From NCBI GenBank assembly GCA_013423325.1, contig BLJB01000147.1, positions 1 through 64,000 of the forward strand: a stretch of DNA of 64,000 bases, given 5' to 3'. Within the stretch, counting starts at the first letter, position 1; every line of letters starts with the position of its first letter. The notes below the pieces were generated by a model. That model saw nothing but the letters and a program-made list of their open reading frames with translations, made no database searches and was not told the origin of the DNA. Positions 10,745-21,846 of this stretch are shown piece by piece. This DNA comes from Usnea hakonensis. Taxonomy: Eukaryota > Ascomycota > Lecanoromycetes > Lecanorales > Parmeliaceae. Made by a program: the position numbers and the translations under genes.

Positions 10745-11488
10745 ATGTTCAGCTTCACTTTCTTCACCGCCCTGGCCCTTGGAGGTCTCAGCACTTTATC
10801 AACAGCCAAACCTGTAGCCCAAGCAGCCGCTCTATATACCAACGGATCGACGACCAATCTAGCAACCGGCCAAATTACTCCAAATCTCAATGTTCCCGCT
10901 GGTTACCAAGTCGGCTTTGCCACTGTTAGTCCATGTCTTCCCTGCCCAAAGCCAGGCCTGAATTTCCCTTTTTGAAAAGAAGCTCACCTTTGATCTCCGA
11001 CTGTAGCAAGACACAGAACCTTCAGGTCAACAAAGTGCTTGCACTATCAATGGCGGTGTTTGCAGCGCCCCGACTCCTCTCTATCCTACCACCTCGGGCC
11101 CGGACCCGCTGCCCGCCGGTGTTTGGGCAGCGGCGGTAGTAGGACTTGGACCGAACGATTGCTCTGTCTGCGGAACTTGCTATAGTCTCATATCTTCTGG
11201 GACGCCATACTGCGATCCAAGCAGCAGTAGTTGCGCGTAAGTCATATTCATCTACACCTCCATTCTTTGTGCATTGCTCACCATTTCTGGCGCAGCGTTC
11301 CCAGTGGGCCTGTAGTGCAAACGGGGCCATCGGAGATAAAAGTTGTAATCGTGAACCATTGCCCCGATTGTTCGATGATGAATGTCAATGGGCAGACCCA
11401 GGGACACTTTGATATCAACAACATGAACGCTGGCTGGAACAATCCAAAGATTTATTATAAGCAGTTGGACAATTCCGAGTGTACTTAG
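10745..11488 (+). CDS. Secreted expansin-like (double-psi beta-barrel) protein
   Basis: Three exons, 10745-10924, 11007-11236 and 11296-11488, join in frame over introns 10925-11006 (GTTAGT to TGTAG) and 11237-11295 (GTAAGT to CGCAG). They give a 200-residue protein. Residues 1-21 form a signal peptide (hydrophobic LALGGLSTLSTA then KP). The mature part has about ten cysteines and the expansin/RlpA/EG45-type pattern: GVWAAAVVGLG, then CSVCGTCY, then KVVIVNHCPDCS, and finally HFDIN. The HFDIN position matches the aspartate of the family's HFDL motif. Such small secreted proteins are known to act on plant or fungal cell walls without hydrolysing them, so this one probably acts outside the cell. 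No separate cellulose-binding domain is visible. The long linker before the barrel is not conserved in any family I recognise. Confidence 0.8.
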
Positions 11489-11997
11489 TACGCTATAGGC
11501 TAGGCTTCGGCAATGAGTTCTGACGCTGTCTTGCTGGCTGTGCCAACTCGCGGCTGGGGTTGAGGTGGGCTGGTTCTCAATGAGTCGGGAGCAAGGACTT
11601 CGGGCCATCTCTATTCCTGTACTGGTATCTCTATGGTCGAGGGATTTTGTTCCTTTCAGATCCGAGTCAGAGGCTCGGACGAACTTTCCTTGATGCACTA
11701 GCCTTGCAATAGTAATATATATTCATTGTAAAGGCTTCTGATGAACCAAGGGTCCAAAGACTGCGCCGATCAAATTTTCGAAGACAAATGCTCATGCTGT
11801 CATTTCCACGAAAACGGAATACTAGGATCGTGTTTTCATTCAATATTCAAGATATGTACAATAGGCACCGTATGCTTGACCAAGGTCGCCATCGCCATCG
11901 CCATGCCAGTTAATCATGAGTCCAGTTGATTCAACCTGTTAACGCCACATAGGTCCCTCCCGGTATAAACCATAGCGCTCTTTTCGCATCGAGCATC
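11489..11997. other. Intergenic region
   Basis: This is about 500 bases between two convergent stop codons. Only shadow frames are present and nothing else is identified. Confidence 0.35.
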
Positions 11998-12522
11998 CTA
12001 AGAAAAACGAAGAGCACCCTTCCACCTATTCACCATGCTCTTGAACCAAGACCTCCTTGGCGCCTCATCAAGCTCCTTCAATAGTCGATCGTAGTAATTT
12101 GGATTTGAAGCCGGTCTCATCATCTTCTCAGACAAGGGATACTATTATCACCATTCGTCAGTAATTTTACCCTGTCAAGTGGGCAGCGAATCCATACCGT
12201 CTTTGTATATCGATTTTCCAGAAAGGAATAGAGCACATTGACCTGCTCCAGCTCGCCTTTCTCATCAAACGCTACCTTTGTCGGTACTGATACCTGAGCT
12301 TGGTTTGATATGATGTTATCTTCTGGGGCTGTAGTTGCAGGCTTAAGCCGTGTATCTATTCGGCGCTGTATGATTTTTTGGAAAGAGACTTCGGGACGGA
12401 GGAGGTCAACGGGCCATTGGGCGATGATGCGTTGGTAGTGTTTGTATACAATCTATCAAGCGATTCTTTCAGTACTGTCAGATAGATTCCAAAACAAAGG
12501 AGGCTCTTACGGACTTTGCCAT
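11998..12522 (-). CDS. Complex III assembly factor, UQCC2/Cbp6-like
   Basis: Three exons on the minus strand are 12522-12511, 12452-12198 and 12141-11998, with introns 12453-12510 (GTAAGA to GATAG) and 12142-12197 (GTATGG to AATAG). They join in frame to 136 residues. The first coding exon is only 12 nt (Met-Ala-Lys-Ser). Two segments mark the family: YKHYQRIIAQWPVDLLRP near the N-terminus, and YPLSEKMMRPASNPNYYDRL further on. They match the layout of the UQCC2/CBP6 family, small mitochondrial proteins needed for cytochrome b synthesis and complex III assembly. The C-terminus is basic (WFKSMVNRWKGALRF). The family call is from pattern recognition, so moderate. The gene is divergent from the Bsd2-like gene with 285 bp between start codons. 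Confidence 0.7.
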
Positions 12523-12807
12523 TGTCACGGTGAACAACAGAGCAGGTGGCTGCGGTTACAAATAGAGCGGAAGTCGTATTCGGGGTTGATGGTTTTGCCA
12601 AGCTTTTTCTTGGGGTGGCGCCGGGATTAAATGATGACCATTTGACTTCGCCCGCTGAACAAACGAACCTCCTGGAAACCTTGAACCCACATCTCATCAA
12701 CACGCTACAACGACCAGATCAATTTGAGCCATTTACAGTATCCTATACTTATATCTCAGCTCTCACTTGTCTTTTGACTGGTAGACACGGCTTGAGTGAG
12801 TCTCACG
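12523..12807. promoter_or_regulatory. Divergent promoter, complex III factor and Bsd2-like gene
   Basis: These 285 bp separate two start codons facing away from each other, so they must hold both core promoters and 5' leaders. A 140-residue plus-strand frame runs through it but is incompatible with the spliced models and is treated as chance. Confidence 0.5.
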
Positions 12808-14074
12808 ATGAGCTCACAGAAGTACGAAAGGGTAAGCTTCGTGCGACAGCGTGCCCCTGTGCTTTCGCCATCTCTGTCAAGGCCGTAGCTGACACTCATC
12901 GACCAAGGTATCCGCAATCGATGATGAAGACTCCCAAGGCAACCCTCAGAGATCCTCAGATCTAGAGACCATTCCTTCTTCTCCACCGCCTTCATTCCGC
13001 TCCCGAGCGTCATCTCCATCATCCAGACACCTACTCTCCGAAGACCCTATAACAACAGAAGCCGAGAGAACCCTGGCGGATACTTTCGATGACGGTTCAG
13101 ATTCAGATGATGATGGACATGATTTTGGAGACGACCGCCAGCGCCTCATGCGGGCCAATACCCATGGATCTAATTCCGAGCAGCGAGCTGTAAACAACGG
13201 CGACGGACCGAATTTGCCAGGAGCTGTCACAAGACTTCCCGTCGTAGCACCTCCAGTCTCGTCCAATGTTCCTGCCAGGCCCATCACAGCCGCTGCACCA
13301 TTCTCCGCCTTCTCCCATTCCAATGACGGTGTGTTTGCAAACTTGAGTGCAAAGCCAGAGCGCGGCGAGAAGATAGAGGAACAACCACCGGTAAGCACCC
13401 AGACGGCGACGTGTATTTTTCCAGGTCTTGTGCTAATTACGTTCTAGTCTTACGAAGCCGCCGCTGCGGACGCTACACCCCCTTATTGGGAAACTACTAT
13501 TCTAGCTCCTGGTCATCTTGCATCTAGTGACGAAGTGTACGTCGACGGCCTTCCGGTCGGTTCCCTCTTCAGCTTTGTATGGAATGCTATGATCAGCATG
13601 TCCTTCACCCTCGTCGGTTTCCTGCTCACCTATCTCCTCCACACCACACACGCTGCGAAGAACGGCTCCAAGGCTGGTTTGGGGATCACATTGGTTCAAT
13701 ACGGATTTTATATGCGTAGTGGCAGATCTACAGCACCTTCTCCTACGAATGGTCAAGATCCGGCATACACAGCACCGCAGGATCCAAACAGTCATGACTT
13801 TGACCCCAATACTATTTCTGACAGCGCTGCTGCTGCGGCAGCCGCAGCTATTGCGGAGTCTTCTCAACAAGCGGCAGCGACTGGTACGACTAGTGTAACA
13901 AACAGCGATTGGCTAGCATACGCATTGATGATTGTGGGATGGTTTATACTCATCCGGGCGGTTAGTGATTTCTTCAAAGCAAGGCGGCATGAACAATTGG
14001 TGTTGCAGAGCCCCGATCGTGGACTCAACGTTCCTGTTGTCGCGGATACTGAGAGGCCTGAGGAGGTGGTTTGA
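12808..14074 (+). CDS. bsd2: Bsd2/NDFIP-family membrane adaptor (metal homeostasis)
   Basis: Three exons (12808-12831, 12908-13390, 13448-14074) with introns 12832-12907 and 13391-13447 give 377 residues. The first exon is 24 nt and encodes MSSQKYER, the usual beginning of fungal Bsd2 proteins. A long acidic, serine-rich cytosolic part (DDGSDSDDDGHDFGDDRQR) follows. Then comes a PPSY motif created across the second splice junction, which should bind WW domains of the Rsp5/Nedd4 ubiquitin ligase, and a second PPYW. Three hydrophobic segments near the C-terminus, starting SLFSFVWNAMISM, then GLGITLVQYGF, then LAYALMIVGWFILI, match NDFIP proteins. The family sorts metal transporters and other membrane proteins from Golgi or endosome to the vacuole. 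An alanine run and a Gln/Thr-rich linker separate TM2 and TM3. Confidence 0.88.
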
Positions 14075-14412
14075 GATTTTCGTTCGACGGCACGTTTCGG
14101 AAGCCGAACAAGAGCTTGGGCAGGGAGAGTAAGCGCGGCGTTGATGAATAATGTCTCTTGCTGTATGAATCTGATTACTCCTCATGACCCCTTCCTATTC
14201 TCCCCCTTTCTCTCTCTCGGAATTTTCCCAAACCATTGTCAAAAATTGGTCGGGCTTCGGGAGATCGTCAGAGTTTCTCGAAGTGGAGATTCTAATTTGA
14301 AAGGTCCTTATTTGTTCCAATGCCGAACTTCCTCCTTCTCATCTTCATGTTTATACTGTAATTGAAGTTTCCTTGTCACTGTGCCCTGGATTGCTTCATT
14401 CATACGACAGCA

Positions 14413-16253
14413 ATGGTGTCTCTGCGCCTAATCCGGCGACTTCCTACCGGCTTAATTGATAGCATGTCTTACAGGTCGCTTGCATCGACACGTTGCTTTT
14501 CACAGTCGTTCCGTATGAGAGCTACAGTTGGCCTGGACGCTCTCGATGCGGAGAAAGGCGATCGCGAGCGCATAATCATCCTCGGCTCTGGTTGGGCCGG
14601 CATGTTGACGCTTGACTGTGCAAGAAACCCTTTTCTGCTAACAATTGGCGTACAGGTTATATCCTCTCCCAACGCCTCTCGGCCAAATATCAGACCCTCG
14701 TCATAAGCCCCCGCTCCTATTTCGTCTTCACTCCCCTTCTCACTTCCACGGCGACGGGAACCCTTGAGTTTCGTACGGCTCTGGAGCCTGTGCGCTCGAA
14801 ACGGAAACCGAATGTTGAGTTCGTGCAAGGCTGGGCAGATGATGTGGATTTTGGACGAAAGATGCTCACGGTGGAAGAAAGTGTGGTGGACCCACAGCGG
14901 GGTAAAGCTATAGCAGAGGATAGGCGTCAAGATCACAGCACTTGGGAGATGAGATCAGAGGAGAAAGGGTTGCGGAAAGAGGGCAAGAAATTCAATATCT
15001 CATACGATAAATTGGTCGTCACAGTCGGTTGCTACTCCCAGACTTTTGGGACGAAAGGGGTCAAGGACCACGCCTTCTTCATGAAAGATGTCGGAGACGC
15101 CCGACGCATACGAAAGCGAGTCCTCGAATGCTTCGAGATTGCCAGCCTACCAACCACGAGCGACAACCTCCGTGCCCAGCTCCTGCGCTTCGCAATCGTC
15201 GGGGGCGGCCCCACGGGAATGGAATTCGCCGCCGAACTCAGCGATCTGGTCCACCAAGATCTCAGCAAGCTCTACCCGGCCCTGGCGCCGAAAGTGCAGA
15301 TTGCGGTCTACGACGTCGCGGAGCAGGTCCTCAGCATGTTTGATGAAAAACTCGGCAAGTATGCCATGGAGGTCTTTCGCCGAAGAGGCGTCTGCGTCAA
15401 AACATCCCACCACGTGCAGGAATTACGGCCCGGTCTCCCAACAGGCGCTGATTCCTCCTCTGAGGGAGATGGCGACGATAAGGCTGACGCAAAGGGCTGT
15501 TATACCCTCTCTACGAAAGAAGAAGGTGACGTGGGTATCGGTCTCTGCGTCTGGAGCACGGGCAACATGTCGAACCCCTTTGTGCAAAAAGCCCTCGCCA
15601 AAACATACGCCCTCCCTTCCCCTTCCCTATCCCCCAGCACGACCCCTCCACCCCCTCAAAACCCGCACCCGACCCCGAGCACAACCGAGTGGATGATAGA
15701 AAAACACCCCAAAACCGGCGCCATCATCGTCGACGACCGTCTCCGCATCCAACTCTTCACCAAACCCTCCCCCTCCTCCCCCCGCTCCTCCATCCCCCTC
15801 CCCAACGTCTTCGCCCTCGGCGACAACGCCACCATCCGCGACGCCCACCTCCCGGCCACCGCGCAGACGGCGTCCCAGCAGGCGCTGTGGTTGAGCAATA
15901 GGTTGAATCGGGGGGATTTGGAGCGGGGGAGGGGGTTTGCGTTTCGGAATCTGGGGATCATGACGTTTTTGGGGGGCGGGAAGGGGGTGGTGCAGGTGGG
16001 GAACGGTGGGGGGTTGGGGAGGGTGAGTGGGCGGGTGGCGTGGGTGGTTTGGAGGGGGGCGTATTTGACGATGAGTGTTAGTTGGAGGAATAAGGTGCTT
16101 GTGGTTGTTTATTGGTATGTTTTTCTTATCTCTTTTCTTTTCTTTTCTTTTTTCCTTCGTTTCTTGTTTTGGTGAAATTGGGGACTGATGGTGGTTGGGG
16201 GTTTGTTTAGGTTCCTGAATTGGGCTTTTGGGAGGGATATTACGAGGTTCTGA
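14413..16253 (+). CDS. Alternative (type II) NADH:ubiquinone dehydrogenase
   Basis: This is a rotenone-insensitive, non-pumping NADH dehydrogenase that passes electrons from NADH to ubiquinone at the inner mitochondrial membrane. Exons 14413-14599, 14656-16114 and 16211-16253 give about 562 residues. Intron 16115-16210 is canonical. Intron 14600-14655 appears to start with GC rather than GT, because only that border restores GSGWAGYILSQRL, the FAD-binding glycine motif. The start at 14413 gives an Arg/Ser-rich presequence; an in-frame ATG at 14362 is possible but adds a non-mitochondrial-like stretch. A second Rossmann motif, AIVGGGPTGMEFAAEL, lies near residue 242 and LPNVFALGDNA marks the late FAD site. 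The C-terminus FLNWAFGRDITRF is family-typical. A low-complexity Pro/Ser/Thr insert sits before the late FAD site. I see no clear EF-hand, so Ca regulation as in some external forms is not supported. Confidence 0.93.
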
Positions 16254-17266
16254 GCGGTTCGGTTCTATCTCCTTTCAGCCGTTGGAGATCTTGGGCTATT
16301 GCTCGATATCAATCTCAATACTCTTGTCTTTAATTTGCCTCGATCTATGTGTGTGTGAATGAGCGAGTGAGTGTGTCTGTGTGTGTGTATACCCTTTGTG
16401 CAATGCCAATAGGAGCTGCTGCTGCAGAGGTAGGACTTTCTCATTTGGTGGGCTAAACGGTGAGATTTTTTTGCTCCCCGAAGTGACTGAAGATGTGACT
16501 GCGTTGGAGATGGGAGTCTCAATTTCTTCAAGCTTGGTAATCATGTTTTCACGGCTTAGAGAATGAGGTGGGTTCCTTGTCTATGGGATCGGTTGGGACT
16601 GTCATGAATGAGTACGGAAATGTTTGCTCGAGGCGGGGTTCTTGATTCCTTATATCCATCCCCAGGCCAGACCAAGGGTCCGCAACAGGGCCGGACACTG
16701 AGTCTTTGTTGTGCGTTGACTGTGGGCTGCTTTGGTTTGTAGAGAAGTTTCATGGTCGAATTTGACTGTTTGCAGATTTATTTCGTCTTTGGCTCTGCTC
16801 ATACCCGTATCATCGAGGTTTCAATTACCTCGCCGAGCTGGGTAAAGAATTCTGTGACGAAGCGTGCTTCGATTGTAATCCTCTTCCTGGAATGGATTAG
16901 TAGGTGTGGGAGATTGTCTTTGTAGAGGGGTTTGATTTAGTGTCAGATATTCGCTAGAGGAAGAAGAAGGAGGAGGAGGAGGAGACATACTCTGATTCTG
17001 GGGCATGGAGGCATGGTGACCAGAGAAGCTCCCGTATTGGCGGCGGGAAGTCAGCCAATCATTTAATACCGTATTGATTCACTTTCCTCAAAACTCACAT
17101 ACGGTATACCTAGGTACCTTATTAAGACGCTAATTTTGCACCTTGAATAGAGCTAGCTGTTTGCTACCTTTTAGCTGTATTTTTTGATTTTAGGATTCTT
17201 TATCCGTCAATCCAACCCTACAGTAGACAATAGACCTTCACCGAGTCAGCACACTTTCTTGATCAC
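16254..17266. other. Intergenic region with GT microsatellite and a possible small minus-strand gene
   Basis: A TG/GT-rich simple repeat lies at about 16349-16391. On the minus strand a textbook intron is visible at 16990-16887: donor GTATGT, then TACTAATCCATTCCAG at its end. The flanking exons could belong to a short protein (segments such as EARFVTEFFTQLGE are readable), but I could not assemble one consistent frame or recognise a family. Treat it as an unresolved gene. Confidence 0.3.
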
Positions 17267-19240
17267 TTGAACACCGATTTCGACCTCAAATTATCTCAGC
17301 TTCATCATTCCCAAAACATTTCTGTCTTGACAAAGAGGAATGTAAGACGGCAATCTTCCATTATGTCACCATCATTGACGACTATTCCACCAGAAGTCCA
17401 TAGCCTCATTGGCCGTTATGTAAGTTTTGCAGATGTCAGTGTCTTCGGTGCAAAGCCGTTGCTAAGGTCAGTTCGTAGCTTTGCACTCGGGACGTCAATA
17501 GCGTATCTCGCACATGCAAGACTTTGGACGAAGCGTTCCTAGCAAGTCTTTATGACAGTGTGGTGATTAAAGTCCCAATTCAATGGTCCCGTCTGGCTTC
17601 CCTCGAGAACCTCATCTCTTCTGCAGGCAGTGGTTTGAAATTCACTACCAGCATATGTATCGCAATTCAACAACAGCCATCCAAAGATAGTACAAAAGAC
17701 AATGTGAATGAACGTACGACAAGCGAAGAGCTTGCCAGTTTATATCGCCTCCCACAAGCTTCGTTCTCGAAAGCTCTGAATGTTATGATTCGCTTACTTC
17801 TTAGGCGAATTCCGGACAACCAGCTCAAACACTTTATGTACCTGCGTCAGATGCCCTTATTCTCATATAGAAACTAATGGTCGGTCATAGCCACCGTCAC
17901 ATTTGCTCACTCGAAGTCAGCACGCTTGCGCTTCTTTTCAAGCATCAGAGCGCTGCATTGCGTGAATTGAATATCCCCCAGTATGAGGAACCGCAGAGTA
18001 TCTCTGGCCTGATGGTCGAAGGGCTACAGTCGCTGGTCATCAGCGATCTCAACATCGATCAGAACTGCGAATGGCCTTATGGAATCATAATGCAAAACCG
18101 CAATACTTTGAAGAACCTCGGTCTTGGCGTTTTGAGCAAGATAGCACGATGTTCGATCCAAGATCGTCTAAATCATAAACTTCCCATCTCATTTGCAGGG
18201 ACGGCGAAGGAGACATTATTGGCAAGCGAGCCAGAGATGGAGATGTTATCACTAAAAAGCCTAGAATTGAGCGGTCTAAACATCGCAGATATTGTCGGGC
18301 GAGGGGTACTCGGTTTCCAGATCGACATCAAGATCTTGACCGCCTTAGAATTGAAGTCTTGCTCCGGCTTGAATGAGGCACTTACAGTGCTCGTCGGCAG
18401 AGATGCTTCGACACTCAGTGCGTTCAAGTTGGCGTCCTTTTCTTTAAGGCATGAAGAAGAGAATCCGGCGTTTGCGCAAAATCTAACTGTCTTTTTGACT
18501 TCTTTTACCGGTCTCAAACACCTAAGACTACTCATAGAAGGGCAAAGACGAGCATTAAACAAGGGGCCAATCTTGGAGATGCATGGCAAAACCCTACAGA
18601 CACTGGTATGGGACGAAAGAAGCGGGCCAAGAAAGGGGACAAATACGGACACTGCCTTGTTTTTGAATAGCAATAATCTCAATCTTGTCTCCCAAAAATG
18701 TCCTGAATTGACCGCTTTAGGCCTGTGCATACGGTGGGGGCCACCCGCCTCATGCAAATCGGCCACAGCTTATCCACAGGTAAAGATGGTAACATAACAC
18801 CTACTTGGCAAATTGGAGCTGACTGCCAGCAGAATCTTGAGAGGATATCCCGTAGGCTGCCAAATCTTCGAACGCTGCATCTGCGGAATCTGCCGACTAC
18901 TAATCTGACTGAAACTTACCTACCAGTGGATTACTTAGTCAGGGGCACTGCATGCAAAGTTCTAGATCGGTATGCTGATAGCAAATCATTGAATCGCCAA
19001 AAGTCTCTCGTCACAATCGCCCTCGGAGCGTCCCTCTATCAGGACACCGTTATTGGCAGCAATCACTTTTCCAGCGATCCCGTTCACGATTATCTCCAGC
19101 TTCGGGTGTATCATGTGGATTTCAATTATCAGTCAGTCCTAGGACCGTTGCCCACTGTCACTCAAGTAGCAAAGGGCTTCATTGATGCTGCCACAATGTG
19201 CTCCGACAAGGAACTTCTACGTCAATGCTGGCTGGCTTGA
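17267..19240 (+). CDS. F-box-like protein, model uncertain at both ends
   Basis: This is a probable F-box/leucine-rich adaptor of an SCF ubiquitin ligase. The F-box-like start is LTTIPPEVHSLIGRYVSFAD (from a Met at 17363 or 17267). Later parts read as helical, Leu-rich repeats such as SLKSLELSGLN and RRLPNLRTLHLRNLP. Supported introns are 17838-17890 and 18780-18829 (GTAAAG, CTGAC branch, CCAG). The first junction is ambiguous. A 101-bp intron 17420-17520 keeps frame but cuts the F-box. A 35-bp intron 17467-17501 gives the best F-box (VSRTCKTLDEAFL) but would be unusually short. After the stop at 19240 another frame continues with plausible protein (KKMAVEYGLRIGSVGNR, to about 19457), so a frameshift near 19230 or a missed intron is likely. 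It may be a decaying gene. The substrate is unknown. Confidence 0.6.
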
Positions 19241-20702
19241 TTGTAAAAAGATGGCCGTGGAATACGGGCTGCGGATTGGATCGGTCGGGAACAGAGTCAG
19301 AGCAGTCTCCAACCCCTTCAATGCCGCATTACAGTCTGACGGCCGCAACTACTGGCTGTCGCCAAACGATAGTATTTTCAAGACGAAGCATGAATGCATT
19401 CAAACAGAAATACATAATTGGCGCCCTTTCCCTCGATACCACCAAACCGAACGAATGACCCATTTAAAATCAGCAATGTACTCTACGCTTGCTCACCCCA
19501 ACCACGATCACATCTCACCGCTTCTAAAAAAAACCCCTCTCCCTCCCCCGCCTGTTCTTCTCCCCCTCCACCCAGAAAAATAAAACATCCCAAAACACAG
19601 GCCTATCACAACCGCACACCCTTTTCCCCACATATCTAAATCCTATTACTAATCTCTTGTCGGCCATTACTCTCAGAGTCTCTACGAATGAAGGACCTTG
19701 ATAAATGATGATAATGATACCTTGGTGTAATGTAGTTGAAATAAGTGGCTATATATTACAATATGTTTATCTGAAAGATTGCTAGTACTCTACTCTCCTT
19801 CCATCTATATATACAGCAAGATCATATTAATAAGGTAAGCGTACCTTCTCAACAACAAAATTCTATAGACTTACAAATATCCTACCGAGCATCTTCTTCC
19901 CCCCCCCCCCCTCTTCCCAATCCTACCCCCTCCTTTCTTCCCCCCCTACTGCAGCCACTAATAACCCGAACCCTCCCCCCCCCCAACGCCATTCTTCTCC
20001 CATCCTTTCCTACCTACTACACCCCCCGAGCCGCCCAACCCTCTCGTATCTAGTCTAAGATACAGCCCGTATATATCCTTCTGCTTACAAGTAGGATGTT
20101 TGAAGTATGATTCTCTCTCGATATTCTCTGAAGGGTGTTGGAATGAGATGGTGGGATATACCTTTTTGTTTCTAATGTATATGTCTGTTCTTGGAAAATC
20201 ATAGCGCGTTTTTTTGATGTGGCGGTCTTGGCGTTTGGAAAGTTAGGTTTGTCGACTTTTCTTTTCTTTTTGTTGATTTTGTATGTAAGATTGAGAATGA
20301 GAATGGTGGCTCATGGCTGTTGTTAAGTTGAGGGTATGGGGTAGAGGATTGGGAAGAGGGGAGAGAGAGGAGGGGAGAGGATGGTGAGAAGGGGAGAGTG
20401 TGATTTGACTAGAATGTAGGAGCAGGTATGGTTGACATGGGTTCTGGTATTGTGGTGTAGGGAGTGGGTGAGTAGAGAGAGTAGAGCACTGGGTTTGGCT
20501 AGAAATGCGGTGTGTATGTGACGTGTTTTATATTAATATTCTTTTTCTGAAAGAGTGATGTTTAGAATTACAAAGCTCGATAATTTCTGTCGCAGATGTT
20601 GTGTCTGTCGTTTTCGACTCTTCTTCCGTTTTTTGCGCAAGTAGGGCTTTTCTTTTTTATGCATGCCATCCCCGAATGTGTTGCATTGCATCATAACGAA
20701 GA
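19241..20702. other. Long intergenic region with homopolymer C tracts
   Basis: About 1.46 kb lie between the F-box gene and the CFEM gene's stop. The stretch to about 19457 may be the continuation of the F-box protein in another frame. Poly-C runs occur at about 19901 and 19975, and pyrimidine-rich sequence at 19500-20060. From 20300 to 20400 it is purine-rich (GGGAGAGAG-type). No gene is supported. Confidence 0.4.
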
Positions 20703-21846
20703 TTACGAGAGCAGCACGGCCGAACCCATCAGCGCTCCAAACAAAGCCACAAGGACCCAGCCGAGATGCTCCGGCACATTTCCAGCTGCATCCCCGGTGA
20801 ATGGGGACGGCGTGGGCGTACTTGGGCTGATGGACATATTGGTCGCGTTTTTAATGCCACCGACGGGGTTGCAAAGTTCGTAGGCGAGATATTCGGCGAC
20901 TTCATGTAATGATTTAGTCTCTAACCGTCTTTCTGCGAAAAGGAAATGAGCAAGGGGGAAAGACAATACCTTGTAAATCTGCAGCACTGCAGTTCGCTAT
21001 CTCACACGGGCCCACGTTGTCGTTGAATTTTGACGTCTGGCATACGCACTTGCGGTTCGATACGCTTCCGCAGCCAGATACGGCTAGAGCTTCGTTGACA
21101 CAGCTTTGCTATTTGGGGAAGGTCGAGTCAGCTGGTCCGATATATCATTTTTTTTCCGGGGCCTGATCGATTTGAATCAAAGGGGGGGTAAAACGTACAG
21201 CGCATGGAGGTAAGCTTGCGATGTTGGTCGGATCTTTCGACGCCACGGCAGCGGCGGCAGCGGCAGTGGCAGAGGCGATTGCAGATGAGACGGACGAGCT
21301 CAGCGCTGGGGATTCACTATAGATAGGGCCGCAGAGCTCCTGGGCGAGGAGAAACACCGCTACGGGCTCAATGTTAGGACACGATAGATCGCAGTATGAG
21401 ATGTGGGGGGGCAGCGCGTGACATCAGAGTGTCAGTGGGCAACGCACTCGATAAATCACTGGCACTGCATGCTACCTCCTCGCATGCTGCAACCATAGCC
21501 CGAGACATGGGACCACAAAGGCAAGTAATATCATTCACATCGCACTCGACTTGTGGCAGAACCTCATTAGAGCAAGTTTGCTACTCGCGACACCAAATTA
21601 GCTTTATTCTCCGCCTCGTCCCAAAAAAAGATCGAGACTCACTGAACACGATGGGTAATTCGAAAGATTAGCCGGATTTCCTAGATTAGGTGTTAGTGTG
21701 GCACTGGCAAGGATGGCCGACACGGCTGTTACTGCTGTGGCGTCGGCTGGGAGTGATGTTGGCACACCCGCGGCTGTGAGAGTGTTGGTCGCTTGAACGA
21801 TGGCGCCAGACAGGACGAAGAGGAGAAGTGAGCAAACAGTAATCAT
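20703..21846 (-). CDS. Double-CFEM GPI-anchored protein
   Basis: Five minus-strand exons (21846-21643, 21580-21448, 21359-21199, 21108-20970, 20920-20703) join in phase to 284 residues. The last acceptor could instead be 12 nt earlier in transcript order, adding four residues. The protein has a signal peptide (CSLLLFVLSGAIVQA), two CFEM eight-cysteine domains and a hydrophobic C-terminal tail (HLGWVLVALFGALMGSAVLL) preceded by a Ser/Thr/Pro linker, so it should be a GPI-anchored cell-surface protein. CFEM1 begins YPSCS and contains CDVNDITCLC; CFEM2 begins LPPCAQSC and contains CGSVSNRKCVC. CFEM proteins bind heme or iron and act in surface signalling. The aspartate three residues before the CxC pair, the axial heme ligand of characterised CFEM domains, is present in domain 1 but is asparagine in domain 2. 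Introns fall at equivalent places in both domains, which suggests an internal duplication. Confidence 0.85.

Noticed and set aside
12546..12965. 139-residue plus-strand frame across the complex III factor start and Bsd2 first intron
   Set aside because: It conflicts with two multi-exon genes whose splices restore conserved motifs.
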